From Sutcliffiella horikoshii (GTDB lineage: Bacteria; Bacillota; Bacilli; Bacillales; Bacillaceae_I), in NCBI GenBank assembly GCA_001636495.1, contig KV440964.1:884666-948665 (forward strand): 64,000 bases of DNA, in the 5' to 3' direction. Under the pieces are notes generated by a model. That model was not told the DNA's origin. It saw nothing but the letters and a program-made list of their open reading frames with translations, and made no database searches. The first letter of the stretch is position 1. Every line of letters begins with the position of its first letter. The position numbers and the translations under genes were made by a program. Below are positions 52,171 through 61,441 of the stretch, piece by piece.

Positions 52171-53774
52171 TGAGCGGGCAAGCCTTTATATCGGATGATG
52201 CAAGAAATGAATTAACAAAAAAACAGTATGACGTAGTAACGGTTGAAGAGGTTATAGCAATTGTTCAAAAAGATACCGGAATTTCATTAAGTAGTGAAAA
52301 TGTTACTTTATATGACAGTGAATCCTTAAAAATCGGAAAAGAATCAGGGATGGATGGTTTAGCGATACATCTCCACCTGCCAGATAAACAGATTGATCAA
52401 GTTTACTATATTTATAGAGGAACTCACGATGGTAAGGATGCCTACTATAATGCAACAGGAATAGCGGCAGCTTCCAATACACTGCAACTAGATGACGCAG
52501 AAGATTTCTTTAAACGGGTAAATATCACTGTACTAAATCAAGGGTTTGAGCCAACCAATTTTGGAGATGGACATTCTTTGGGTGGTCATGTGGTGATAAA
52601 TCTAGCTTTAAAAATAAACACTTCTTCAAGTTATTTAAATACATCCTTTGTTAATGTCAGGGGTTTAAATGATGCACCAATAAATACTTATACTCTTAGC
52701 CTGTTTGATGAAGGGTTTAATAGACACCTTAAGAATAACCTTGGAATTAAAAATCCACTAACCCTCCCAGAAAAAGACCTAATCCAATACACCAAAGAGT
52801 ACTACAACGAACCTTCCCAAATTATCGAACATGTTCGTGTCACAGGGGAGCCTCTATATACTCAAGATTTCAAGGGCAAGCTTTACATAGGTTCGCAGAT
52901 TCATTATTTGGGTGACTTGGAGACGGAGGAATTCACGAATGTTGCGCAGTATCCTTTTTCTCATCTGACCTGGATGCCTTTTTTTAAGTTGCAGGAATTA
53001 AGGTATAATGCTGGGGTTTCTTCTTTTATTGAAGGGTTTGGGAATTTTGATAGGAATATTGGGTTGGAGAAGGCGAAAGAGATGTATGAGAGTCCGTTAG
53101 GAAGGTTCATTCTTGGAGTGAATATTACGAACGAAGCTAGAAAGTCTGCAACTTCACTTCTTTTCAACCCCATGTTTGGTCATCAGCTTTTCCAAGGGTA
53201 CCAACAGCGTGACCAGCTAGAGTATCACGGGATTGCACATCTAACGGAGTTATATAGAACGGGTAATATGAAGACGTACTTTAATATGCTTGATCCAATT
53301 GGTGGTATGCCGATCCTCCTTGACAGGGAAGAATTGTTAAAGTTCATGGAAAAATGCCAGAATGGTGTGGGAGATAAGCAGCAAATCATCCGAGAGTTAA
53401 GAGGTTATATCCATAGTGAGCTAGAAGAGATCTATTCGGGAGTGAAATTCGACATAGGCATGGGCATAAGTGCTTTGGAGGCAAACCCGAGTGTGCTACT
53501 CCCTAAAAGTAGGATGCCGACTTACGGAATCCTTGGTGGAATTCCTAAAGAGCGAAAAGCCAGGAGTGTTGTGTTTGATGAGAGTTTCGAACCGATTGAG
53601 CAAGGGGTGTTGGGGCCGCTTGAAGAGATCATACAAACGATTGAACAGGAAATCAAGCATCTGGAAAAATTCATTCAAGATATTGTGGGAACACTAGATG
53701 TTCTTTTTGATAGAGACAAGGAGCTTGCCAGTTCCATTCATTCCGCGCAAATTGTGACAGGAGGAAGCAGATGA
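52170..53774 (+). CDS. Lipase-fold protein with helical C-terminus (DUF6792-like), candidate T7SS effector
   Basis: A 534-residue protein. The N-terminal half is an alpha/beta hydrolase: VYYIYRGTH, then the nucleophile elbow GDGHSLGGHVVINLAL (Ser136). The last 100 residues are helical (EEIIQTIEQEIKHLEKFIQD, then GTLDVLFDRDKELASSI), resembling LXG/WXG-type targeting helices but at the C-terminus. There is no signal peptide. It overlaps both neighbours. The order anchored protein, lipase, small helical partner parallels the reverse-oriented T7SS lipase TslA of Staphylococcus; phospholipase activity is inferred. Confidence 0.7.
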   Translation: MSGQAFISDDARNELTKKQYDVVTVEEVIAIVQKDTGISLSSENVTLYDSESLKIGKESGMDGLAIHLHLPDKQIDQVYYIYRGTHDGKDAYYNATGIAAASNTLQLDDAEDFFKRVNITVLNQGFEPTNFGDGHSLGGHVVINLALKINTSSSYLNTSFVNVRGLNDAPINTYTLSLFDEGFNRHLKNNLGIKNPLTLPEKDLIQYTKEYYNEPSQIIEHVRVTGEPLYTQDFKGKLYIGSQIHYLGDLETEEFTNVAQYPFSHLTWMPFFKLQELRYNAGVSSFIEGFGNFDRNIGLEKAKEMYESPLGRFILGVNITNEARKSATSLLFNPMFGHQLFQGYQQRDQLEYHGIAHLTELYRTGNMKTYFNMLDPIGGMPILLDREELLKFMEKCQNGVGDKQQIIRELRGYIHSELEEIYSGVKFDIGMGISALEANPSVLLPKSRMPTYGILGGIPKERKARSVVFDESFEPIEQGVLGPLEEIIQTIEQEIKHLEKFIQDIVGTLDVLFDRDKELASSIHSAQIVTGGSR

Positions 53775-54091
53775 GCCCAGTAATAAAAGATACGTACAAA
53801 TTTCCGTTTTCCTCCGGTGAGTTCCTGCATAACGCTTCCCCAACCTTAAAAAACCTATTGAGAAGAAATGAAGAAATTAATGAAAGCATTGTTCAATCCA
53901 AAAAACACCTTTCTAACCAAGCTGGCGAATACATCGATTCACTAGAACAATTCCTCGAAATGTACCGCCGCATCACAACCACCCAAGCCCAAGATCAGCA
54001 CCGTCTACTATTTGAACACCATTCCCGTTTCGCTGCTTTTCTGAAAGAGGCTCATGTGAGGGATTATAAGCTATATTATGAAGAAGAGTGA
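53771..54091 (+). CDS. Small helical partner protein
   Basis: A 106-residue, almost fully helical protein (PTLKNLLRRNEEINESIVQS, GEYIDSLEQFLEMYRRITTT, RLLFEHHSRFAAFLKEAHV). Its length and composition suit a WXG100-like or Lap-type partner of a T7SS effector, though no WXG motif is present. It overlaps the lipase gene by ATGA, which favours a stoichiometric complex. A terminator follows. Confidence 0.6.
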   Translation: MSPVIKDTYKFPFSSGEFLHNASPTLKNLLRRNEEINESIVQSKKHLSNQAGEYIDSLEQFLEMYRRITTTQAQDQHRLLFEHHSRFAAFLKEAHVRDYKLYYEEE

Positions 54092-54120
54092 GTGCGGCAT
54101 GATGCCCCTCGCTTTTTTTC
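54088..54120 (+). terminator. Rho-independent terminator
   Basis: GTGAG (54088-54092) with CTCGC (54108-54112) and GGCAT with ATGCC form an interrupted stem, followed by seven T residues. It ends the lipase module. Confidence 0.7.
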
Positions 54121-54202
54121 GCATCCCGAACATTTCCGTTGCAATTTGGTTCCTCCCCCCCTAAACTAATTACAAACATTCTTAGAATAAAGAGGTACCA
54201 TT

Positions 54203-55141
54203 ATGAATCATACATCAGAAAACAGGGAGTTTGGGTTAGGAGTTGCCTTTGCGGGTTTGTCATACATACTGTGGGGGATTCTCCCTTTATTTTGGAAGCT
54301 GGTGGACGATGTCCCAGCTGGTGAGATCCTTGCGCACCGGATTGTCTGGTCGCTTGTGTTCATGTTGCTTATTTTGGCTGCATTGCTAAAAGTCCCTTCG
54401 TTTACATTAGAGCTTAAAGGGCTTTTGAAAAATCGCAAGAGGCTGATTGGAATAAGCCTTGCTTCCATTTTTATCAGCATCAACTGGGGCCTCTACATTT
54501 GGGCGGTTAATTCTGACAGAGTCATCGAAGCGAGCCTTGGCTATTACATCAATCCGCTGGTAAGCATTTTACTTGCCGTTATTGTTTTGAAAGAAAAACT
54601 GTCTGGGTTGCAGACATTGTCTATTATTCTAGCAGGGGCGGGGGTGCTCGTGCTTACCTTTAGTTTTGGAACTTTTCCGTGGGTCGCGATCATGCTTGCA
54701 TTGAGTTTTGCTTTTTATGGGTTGATTAAGAAGATGGTCCAGGTGGGAGCGTTGGTTGGGCTAGCGATTGAAACACTATTAATTACGCCGTTTGCGTTAT
54801 TGTTTTTGAGTTATGTGCATGGTGTAAGTGGCGTTGGTGGAGCCTTTGGTGGAGAGCTTGGAGTGACGTTGCTTCTGTTGTTGTCCGGTGTGGTCACGGC
54901 CGTCCCGTTACTTTTATTTGCAAGTGGCGCGAAAAGGATTCCGCTTTCCATGGTCGGTCTCTTGCAGTATTTTGCCCCGACCATCAAGCTGATAATGGGA
55001 GTGTATTTGTTTCATGAGCCGTTTACGGACGCTCACCTTGTGGCGTTTGCGTGCATTTGGGTAGCGCTTGGAATTTATACGTATACGTTGATGAGAGGTT
55101 GGCGGGTAAGGCGGGCAGTTGTTCCAACTAAAAGTTTATAA
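54203..55141 (+). CDS. rarD: EamA-family transporter RarD
   Basis: A 312-residue protein with ten membrane helices in two EamA repeats. The RarD pattern is clear: GLSYILWGILPLFWKLVDDV, AHRIVWSLVFML, INWGLYIWAVNSDRVIEASL and GYYINPLVSILLAVI, and later LLQYFAPTIKLIMGVYLF. The transported substrate is not established. AAAGAGG precedes the ATG. It stands alone, with a terminator immediately after. Confidence 0.9.
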   Translation: MNHTSENREFGLGVAFAGLSYILWGILPLFWKLVDDVPAGEILAHRIVWSLVFMLLILAALLKVPSFTLELKGLLKNRKRLIGISLASIFISINWGLYIWAVNSDRVIEASLGYYINPLVSILLAVIVLKEKLSGLQTLSIILAGAGVLVLTFSFGTFPWVAIMLALSFAFYGLIKKMVQVGALVGLAIETLLITPFALLFLSYVHGVSGVGGAFGGELGVTLLLLLSGVVTAVPLLLFASGAKRIPLSMVGLLQYFAPTIKLIMGVYLFHEPFTDAHLVAFACIWVALGIYTYTLMRGWRVRRAVVPTKSL

Positions 55142-55148
55142 ATATTAT

Positions 55149-55196
55149 AATGCTCCCCATCCAATCTCCTAAGAAGAATGGGGAGCATTTTTTTAA
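55149..55196. terminator. Convergent terminator
   Basis: AATGCTCCCCAT (55149-55160) and ATGGGGAGCATT (55178-55189), then TTTTTT. It lies between rarD and the convergent NprR-like gene. Confidence 0.85.
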
Positions 55197-55229
55197 GTTC
55201 TAGTAATCTATCTTTAAAAGGTAATTTTC

Positions 55230-56489
55230 CTAAAAGTTATCTAAAGGCTTGACTTCCATCCCCATATATCTTTCCGTCAATCGGCATGCTTTTTCATATT
55301 CGCCTTTCTCGCGGTAGTATTGGAACAGCTCTCTCTCATATAACGAGAGAATGGTGTGGTTTCCTTCTACCTGTAAGTGTGGGAGGAAGGTTTCTTCTAG
55401 GAAGCGGAAGTACTCTGCCTTTTCTTTCTTATCAAGCTGCAATTGGAGTGCGTGAAAAGCATGAAGATAGGTGTGGTTGGACATTCTTTCGGCCATATGA
55501 ATACCTGTTCGTAAGTGATCCTCCAGCTCTTCTTTTATGTAAATTTCGCTCAACAGTGAACTGTGGACATAGCCCCTTAAAGCTCCTAGCTTGAGATGGG
55601 GGAGTGAGAGCTTTACGCATTGTTTCAACACCTTTTGATACGCTTCTATTGCTTCCAAGTAGAGTCCTCTGGATGTGTAGTGGACCCCAAGGTTATGCCA
55701 TATGTATATCTCTTTGGCTTCTTCATTATATCTACGGCAACTTTTAATAAGGTCTTGGTAGTTGTTTAAGACATCGTCCCTCAAGTAAATAGGATCAGAA
55801 TCCATCTGTAAAAGCATTAATAAATGTGTGTCTATGATACGCTTGAAATTGTTAGTCTTTTGAAAATAAGTAAGTGCTAGATTACAGTAATGATAGGCTT
55901 TTACCTTTGCACCCATTGCATGTAAGGCTGAGGCAAGGTGATAGTAAAATTCATAATTTGCATATTCTAGTGGATTTACATCCATTAAATGTTGGGCTGC
56001 TTTCTTGGTTTTCCCGATCGATAAGTAATAGATGCCCAAGGTGTGAGAAAGCAGGTTCCTGTTCTGACGTTCAAGGTTTTCATAGCGGGTTTGAATCTGT
56101 TCCAATAGATTCCTTCCACGTTCTAAATCCCTCTTTGTTAGCCAGTATCTTGCAAGCAAGATTCGATAGGTTTGTTGTACTTGAGGGATATGTATAAAGG
56201 TGTTATTTTCTATTTCTTCTTTTATTTGATCAAGCTCATCGTTCTCTTGATGAATCATCATTTGAAGCCAATCATCTAACAATTTCTCCAACTGCTCATA
56301 ATCGGCAAACTCTTTTTCAAGGTCAATATTCAGTTTTTCGCAAATAAGATCAGTGATTTCGGCAGAATATTTAGTGTTCCCACTCTCTATTTTACTGATG
56401 TGGGTGACAGAGCATATCCCTTTCCCCAGCTGCGTCTGAGTCATCCCCGAACGCTCACGATATAACTTAATGATCAACCCTTCTTTCAT
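55230..56489 (-). CDS. NprR/PlcR-like regulator (XRE HTH + TPR repeats)
   Basis: About 419 residues. An N-terminal Cro/CI helix-turn-helix (GMTQTQLGKGICSVTHISKI) is followed by helical TPR-type repeats to the end (LLSHTLGIYYLSIGKTKKAA, IWHNLGVHYTSRGLYLEAIE), the architecture of RRNPP quorum-sensing regulators. ATG 56489 follows GGTGGTG. No pheromone-type peptide gene is seen after it (only 88 bases to rarD's terminator) or before it. It is divergent from a large secreted subtilase, as NprR often neighbours a protease it controls. Confidence 0.82.
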   Translation of the reverse strand: MKEGLIIKLYRERSGMTQTQLGKGICSVTHISKIESGNTKYSAEITDLICEKLNIDLEKEFADYEQLEKLLDDWLQMMIHQENDELDQIKEEIENNTFIHIPQVQQTYRILLARYWLTKRDLERGRNLLEQIQTRYENLERQNRNLLSHTLGIYYLSIGKTKKAAQHLMDVNPLEYANYEFYYHLASALHAMGAKVKAYHYCNLALTYFQKTNNFKRIIDTHLLMLLQMDSDPIYLRDDVLNNYQDLIKSCRRYNEEAKEIYIWHNLGVHYTSRGLYLEAIEAYQKVLKQCVKLSLPHLKLGALRGYVHSSLLSEIYIKEELEDHLRTGIHMAERMSNHTYLHAFHALQLQLDKKEKAEYFRFLEETFLPHLQVEGNHTILSLYERELFQYYREKGEYEKACRLTERYMGMEVKPLDNF

Positions 56490-56819
56490 CCTTTTCACCA
56501 CCGATATTTTACCCTATCTTAGCATTTATTTTAGTCAGGTAATAGGCAGTAAAAGGTGGTTGGATGTCTATTTTTTACAACTGAAAAACGTAGGTTTGGG
56601 AAAATTAAATACTCCTCATTGAAATCAATAGGGCTGATTGTTTTTCATCCTGAGTCTTTTTGGCTATAAAAACTAGTCTATTACTCTCGGTTGATATATT
56701 AATAGATTTGGAAAAACCCAGTTAAAACCCAGATATTAACCCAATTTACAGACAAAACTTGTCCCTCTAAGATTAAGGATAGAATCATAGAAAACTATTA
56801 ACTATAAGAGGGTGAAAAG

Positions 56820-59800
56820 ATGAAACGAACCAAGCGACAAGCACTATCTATTTTATTTATTTTTGTACTACTGTTCAATGGATTTGCATCGCAAGCTAGT
56901 GCTGGATTTGAGTACTCTAAGGAAACGGACGCTAAATTGGACATTCTGAAGAAAGGACCAGCAGAGCAAGACATCTTTAATATGTTTGAACAGGAGAACA
57001 ACGATCTTTTATATGGAGAAAAGGTTGAGTCATCTAATCCAAATGAAAAAGTAAGATTAATAGTTGAAGTAGAGGATAAGGGAGATTCCTCCCAAACAGA
57101 GCAACAAATAGAAAAAGTGAAAACTAGCCTAGTAAAAGCTAGAAATATTTCAGGGAAAATAAGACATACCTACACAGAAGGTTTTTATGGATTCAGTATG
57201 GAGTCCACTTTAGGCGAAGCAGAGAAAATTCAGAGCATGAATGGTGTAAAAGATGTACGTATCGCAAAGACTTATGAGCATACTGTTGTAAATAGCAAGG
57301 ACTTGGTCGAAGCGATGAATGTATGGACAAAATATAACTATCGTGGGGAGGGGATGGTCGTCGCCATCGTCGACTCCGGAATAGATTATCGTCATGAGGC
57401 GCTGACGCTTTCTGAGAATGGAAAAGAACATGCAAAGCTTACACAGGATACTATCCAGGAAAAATTGGATGCCACAGAAGTCGCTGATAAATGGTACACA
57501 GACAAGGTACCTTCAGGCTATGACTGGGCTGATAAAGATGATGATGTTATCCCTGCAAAGAACTCTCATGGTACACATGTGGCAGGAATTGTCGGAGCAT
57601 TTGAAGAGTCCCAGAAAAAAGCGGTCGGCGTAGCCCCGGATGTGCAGCTGCTAGCCGAAAAAGTCTTCTCTGATACAAGAAGCTATGCGTATGATGATGA
57701 TATCGCAGCAGGAATCTACCATGCTGTGGAGCTTGGTGCAGATGTCATCAACTTAAGTTTAGGATCGGATGCAGGCAGTGTAGATGCGAATGATCCAGTT
57801 CAGCGTGCAATCCAGTATGCAACAGAACAAGGGGTGCTGGTTGTTGCTTCAGCTGGAAATGCCGCGTACAGCACTAAACAAAGCCTGTTGGAGCGTTCTA
57901 AGCTACCACTGGCAAAGAACCCTGATATCGGGCTTGTTGGAGATCCTGGTATAACGCCTTATGCCCTTCAAGTAGCCTCTTCTGAGAATGATCTTATGAA
58001 GGTAGATGGATTTCGTTTAAATGATGGTAGTGTGCTAGGCTACCAGATTCAGCCGAACATCAAGAAACCGATTGATCATCTAGACCCGACCAAGGAATAT
58101 GAGGTCGTTTATGTGGGAGAGGGATTGACAGCAGATTTCAAAAATTTGGGATCATTAGAAGGAAAGATTGTCCTCTCCAAACCAGCAAAGGCCTATGCCT
58201 TCTATTCTACAGTACAAATAGAAGCAAACAAGAAGGGAGCGGCAGCGGCAATCGTCATTCCACCACCAGGTGTGTCGGATTATTCTTCTCTTTATTTTAG
58301 TGCATATTCCATTCCTGCTGTCACCACTGAGCAGGAAAAAGGGAATAAGCTAGTTGAACTTTTACTAAGTGGTGAAAAGGTGACTGTGCAATTATCCGAT
58401 GAAGGACTATGGGTGCAAAATACAGCAACAGAGCCTATGTCTTCCTTTTCCTCCTTTGGTTCACCTACCGACTTAAGTTTTAAACCGGAAATTACAGCAC
58501 CAGGTGGAAAAATCAACTCAACGGTCATCAATAACCAATACGAAACAATGAGTGGAACCTCCATGTCGAGTCCACATGTTGCTGCAGGTGGTGCCCTCTT
58601 GCTTCAAAAGTATTATCAGGAGTGGGAGCTTCCTAAAACAATGGAAACAGTCTTGAAAGCCAAAAATGCACTTATGAATACATCGATGCTTTTAACCAAT
58701 CCAAAGCATGAAAACACGGTATATTCACCACGCAGACAAGGATCGGGTATGATGAAAATCGAGCAGGCACTAACGACCCCATACTTGCTTCAGCATGTTG
58801 GAGTGCCACTTGAACAAGCTGCTTCTGTCGCACTTAAAGAGATTGACCGTACCTTTGACTTCACGTTGAATGTCGAAGCGTTGAACAAAGATCTTGTTCA
58901 CCCAAAACATCAATATGAAATCTTTGTCGATGTGTTGACAGATGAAACGGAAAAGAGAACCTATGAGGGAGTAGAAAGAGAGTATTTAACTTTAAACTCT
59001 ATTCCAGTAGAAAATGCTTTTATTAAGATTAATGGAAAACAACAAAAAGGAAACAGCAAGTTCCAATACAAGCCACATCGTGATGACAAAGTGAACATTT
59101 CGATCACCTTGCCAAAAGAACTTAGTGATGGCCGCTTTGTTGAAGGGTATGTACGTTTTGTTCCGAAGGGAAGCTCTGTAAAGGAGTTAACCAATTTGTC
59201 CATTCCTTTCATGGGCTATTACGGTGATTGGGGTGCCATCTCCAATGTGGATGAAAGCCCAGTAACCGGCGATGCCTACCTTGGCTATACGGTCCTGTGG
59301 AATGAAATACTGGACCTGCCATTAGGATACGATGGAGCTACCGGAACCTTTGATGCGGATGCAATAGGGGTTTCCCCAAGATCCACCAGTTCAGGTGCTT
59401 ATCCTTCCTTTACGGCTCTACGTAATCTGAAGGAAATGACCCTAAGTATTCAGGATGAAAACGGAAACACTGTATCTACTATCGGAAACTTCGAAGAGTT
59501 CACAGAAGATGGAAGCCCATACCCGTTCCGCAAAAATATCATGAGCTACCGGAATTACTATTATTCTTTTGAATATCCTTTCTGGAACTCTCTTGATAAC
59601 GAAGGAAACATACTTCAAGATGGACAATATTACTATGTTTTTACTAGCACTCTTGACTATGAAGGTGCAGAGCCACAAGAAACGAAAGTGCCAATAAAAG
59701 TGGATACGGTAGCACCTGTGGTGAAAAACTTGAAAGTGACGGAACAGCAGGATGAATCCTATAAAATTACTTGGGATGTGGAAGAAGAGGGAACAGGTTA

Positions 59801-60254
59801 TATCGGAAGCATGATTTGGGTGAATGGTTCCTATAAAAACCTCAGAGACAGCAAGTACGAATATGTTTCTTCTGTTAAGCCTGAGATCGTCATGGTATCC
59901 TCTATCGATGCTGCTCGAAATGTAGGGGTTGGCTATGTCGGCAATGAAGAATTGAAACACGCTGATCCATTTATCAACTACCTTCACGTATCCGGGACCA
60001 ATATTAATGAAAACAAGCCAGCATCCATCACTGTATTCGGCTATAAACGACTTGACTGGCATTTTGTCATAACAGATGCTGAAGGGAACTCCTTGGAAGA
60101 AGCGAACATTGACAATGAACACTCCATATACGGATTACGTTGGACTCCTGATGCAGACTATCCAGAAGGGGACTATTACGTAACCGTAACTGGTACAGAC
60201 GAAACTGGATTAACCTTAACTTCTGCACCAAGAAAAATGACAATAAAAAGATAG
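56820..60254 (+). CDS. Secreted subtilisin-like serine protease (Vpr-type, S8)
   Basis: An 1144-residue extracellular protease. Signal peptide (to about residue 28), I9-like propeptide (about 65-155), S8 catalytic domain with Asp185 (AIVDSGIDYRHEAL), His250 (SHGTHVAGI) and Ser581 (GTSMSSPHVA), a PA insert (about 430-520) and Fn3-like domains after about 660. The size and PA insert match Vpr/C5a-peptidase-like enzymes. No sortase or membrane anchor. The divergent NprR-like regulator, 330 bases away, may control it in response to cell density or starvation. Confidence 0.9.
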   Translation: MKRTKRQALSILFIFVLLFNGFASQASAGFEYSKETDAKLDILKKGPAEQDIFNMFEQENNDLLYGEKVESSNPNEKVRLIVEVEDKGDSSQTEQQIEKVKTSLVKARNISGKIRHTYTEGFYGFSMESTLGEAEKIQSMNGVKDVRIAKTYEHTVVNSKDLVEAMNVWTKYNYRGEGMVVAIVDSGIDYRHEALTLSENGKEHAKLTQDTIQEKLDATEVADKWYTDKVPSGYDWADKDDDVIPAKNSHGTHVAGIVGAFEESQKKAVGVAPDVQLLAEKVFSDTRSYAYDDDIAAGIYHAVELGADVINLSLGSDAGSVDANDPVQRAIQYATEQGVLVVASAGNAAYSTKQSLLERSKLPLAKNPDIGLVGDPGITPYALQVASSENDLMKVDGFRLNDGSVLGYQIQPNIKKPIDHLDPTKEYEVVYVGEGLTADFKNLGSLEGKIVLSKPAKAYAFYSTVQIEANKKGAAAAIVIPPPGVSDYSSLYFSAYSIPAVTTEQEKGNKLVELLLSGEKVTVQLSDEGLWVQNTATEPMSSFSSFGSPTDLSFKPEITAPGGKINSTVINNQYETMSGTSMSSPHVAAGGALLLQKYYQEWELPKTMETVLKAKNALMNTSMLLTNPKHENTVYSPRRQGSGMMKIEQALTTPYLLQHVGVPLEQAASVALKEIDRTFDFTLNVEALNKDLVHPKHQYEIFVDVLTDETEKRTYEGVEREYLTLNSIPVENAFIKINGKQQKGNSKFQYKPHRDDKVNISITLPKELSDGRFVEGYVRFVPKGSSVKELTNLSIPFMGYYGDWGAISNVDESPVTGDAYLGYTVLWNEILDLPLGYDGATGTFDADAIGVSPRSTSSGAYPSFTALRNLKEMTLSIQDENGNTVSTIGNFEEFTEDGSPYPFRKNIMSYRNYYYSFEYPFWNSLDNEGNILQDGQYYYVFTSTLDYEGAEPQETKVPIKVDTVAPVVKNLKVTEQQDESYKITWDVEEEGTGYIGSMIWVNGSYKNLRDSKYEYVSSVKPEIVMVSSIDAARNVGVGYVGNEELKHADPFINYLHVSGTNINENKPASITVFGYKRLDWHFVITDAEGNSLEEANIDNEHSIYGLRWTPDADYPEGDYYVTVTGTDETGLTLTSAPRKMTIKR

Positions 60255-60266
60255 ATGGTATTCCTA

Positions 60267-60305
60267 GGCTCCTTTGCTTTTGTAGCAGAGGAGTCTTTTT
60301 TATTT
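60267..60305 (+). terminator. Rho-independent terminator
   Basis: GGCTCCTTTGC (60267-60277) and GCAGAGGAGTC (60285-60295), one mismatch and one wobble, then a long T-run. It ends the protease transcript. Confidence 0.8.
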
Positions 60306-60428
60306 TTGGATGATGAAGGACTTAGGCTAGCAAAAGACGAAGTTTATGAAGAGTATCAATAATCATGGTTCAGTAGAGATAGATGTTAAGGTAAGCAACA
60401 TATTACATACATGAAAGGTTGAGATAAA

Positions 60429-60806
60429 TTGTTTAATAATATATACAAAGAGGCAGCCATCTTATTTCTCCAAATGGTTGCTTCCGGAAAAATACGTGAA
60501 GCATTTGAAAACCACATTGCCCCTGATTTCCGTCACCACAATCCTTATTTTCGCGGGGATGCTGAATCGCTCATACAAGCAATGGAGGAGAACGCAGCTC
60601 AAAGCCCAAACAAATGAATTGAAGTGAAGCATACAATTGCAGATGGAAATACCGTTGCTGTTCACTCTCATATTAAACAGAATCCTATGGACCTCGGAGC
60701 GGCAGTGATTCATATTTTCCTTTTTGAAGGCGAGAGGATTGTGGAATTGTGGGATGCCGGCCAGGCAATTCCCGAAGAATCGCCGAATGAATATGGGATG
60801 TTTTAA
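60429..60806 (+). pseudogene. SnoaL/NTF2-like protein interrupted by one in-frame TGA
   Basis: Two parts of one frame: AAILFLQMVASGKIREAFEN, APDFRHHNPYFRGDAESLI to AAQSPNK, then TGA (60615-60617), then IEVKHTIADGNTVAVHSHIK, AVIHIFLFEGERIVELWDAG to the normal end. The two parts together give a complete SnoaL-like cone-shaped domain of about 125 residues. There is no frameshift and the rest is well preserved, so the stop is recent, an assembly error, or read through. TTG 60429 follows AAAGGTTGAG. Confidence 0.8.
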
Positions 60807-60873
60807 TACGTGAAGGTGACGGGTAAAGCACTTTGTTAGACAATGTGAAATTCCAAGAAAGCAGGCGAACTCC

Positions 60874-61329
60874 ATGGATTTTTTCGAAAAAGTCAAGAGT
60901 GGGATTAATCGCGTCAAAGACGCCAATGGCATTCCGGTTCCCATCACTGCTACCATGCTGCAAAAAGTACTTCGAAGGAACGACAAACTCCAAGAAGTTA
61001 CAGTAAAAATCATGAAGAGAGAAATACACATCACCGGAAAAGCGCAAGCGGACCTAAAGGTGACAAAGAAGGACCTCTCCTTTTCCATCACCCTCCACCC
61101 TGTACAGATGGAAGGTAGAGAGCTAATCTTCAAGATTGCTAAACTCAAACCCTTAAACCTTAGCATTCTTAATAAACGCATTTTCGACAAGCCACCGCAC
61201 CTTACCTATAAGAGTGGGCATATTAGAATTGATTTTAATAGTTGGGAGATTGTTCGTAAGATCCCGATAGGAAAAATTAAGAATTATCATATGGAAGAAG
61301 GGGGAATCATTATTGTTGTGGGGGTTTAA
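60874..61329 (+). CDS. Conserved hypothetical protein
   Basis: A 151-residue, mostly beta-strand protein: VKIMKREIHITGKAQADLKV, DLSFSITLHPVQMEGRELIF, HIRIDFNSWEIVRKIPIG and GGIIIVVGV. The pattern of long amphipathic strands recalls lipid-carrier type (DUF2993/LmeA-like) domains, but this is only a general resemblance. No signal peptide. The ribosome binding site is weak (AGCAGG). Its relation to neighbours is unclear. Confidence 0.6.
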   Translation: MDFFEKVKSGINRVKDANGIPVPITATMLQKVLRRNDKLQEVTVKIMKREIHITGKAQADLKVTKKDLSFSITLHPVQMEGRELIFKIAKLKPLNLSILNKRIFDKPPHLTYKSGHIRIDFNSWEIVRKIPIGKIKNYHMEEGGIIIVVGV

Positions 61330-61362
61330 CGATTCACCTGAACTCCTTCCTTCTCCCTTTAA

Positions 61363-61376
61363 AGAAAACGCTTGCA
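61363..61376 (+). promoter_or_regulatory. Possible cre-like site before yhfZ
   Basis: AGAAAACGCTTGCA resembles cre and the site before glpF. It lies 36 bases before the palindromic operator. Tentative. Confidence 0.3.
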
Positions 61377-61398
61377 ACCAACCTCTCCCACATGTTAC

Positions 61399-61432
61399 CA
61401 TCACAATATACAACAAATTGTATATTGTGATG
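61399..61432 (+). promoter_or_regulatory. Perfect palindromic operator at yhfZ
   Basis: Two exact 15-bp arms (CATCACAATATACAA, 61399-61413, and its complement, 61418-61432) separated by CAAA. The core ATACAA-N4-TTGTAT recurs at 62465-62480 before the next genes. Position just before the yhfZ start indicates autoregulation. Confidence 0.8.
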
Positions 61433-61441
61433 GTGAAGCTA

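Noticed and set aside
55142-55229. NprX-type pheromone gene after the NprR-like regulator
   Set aside because: The interval holds only a terminator and no plausible secreted peptide.
59442-60122. Minus-strand open frame of 226 codons inside the subtilase gene
   Set aside because: It is wholly antisense to a well-supported protease gene, has no binding site and shows no recognisable domain.
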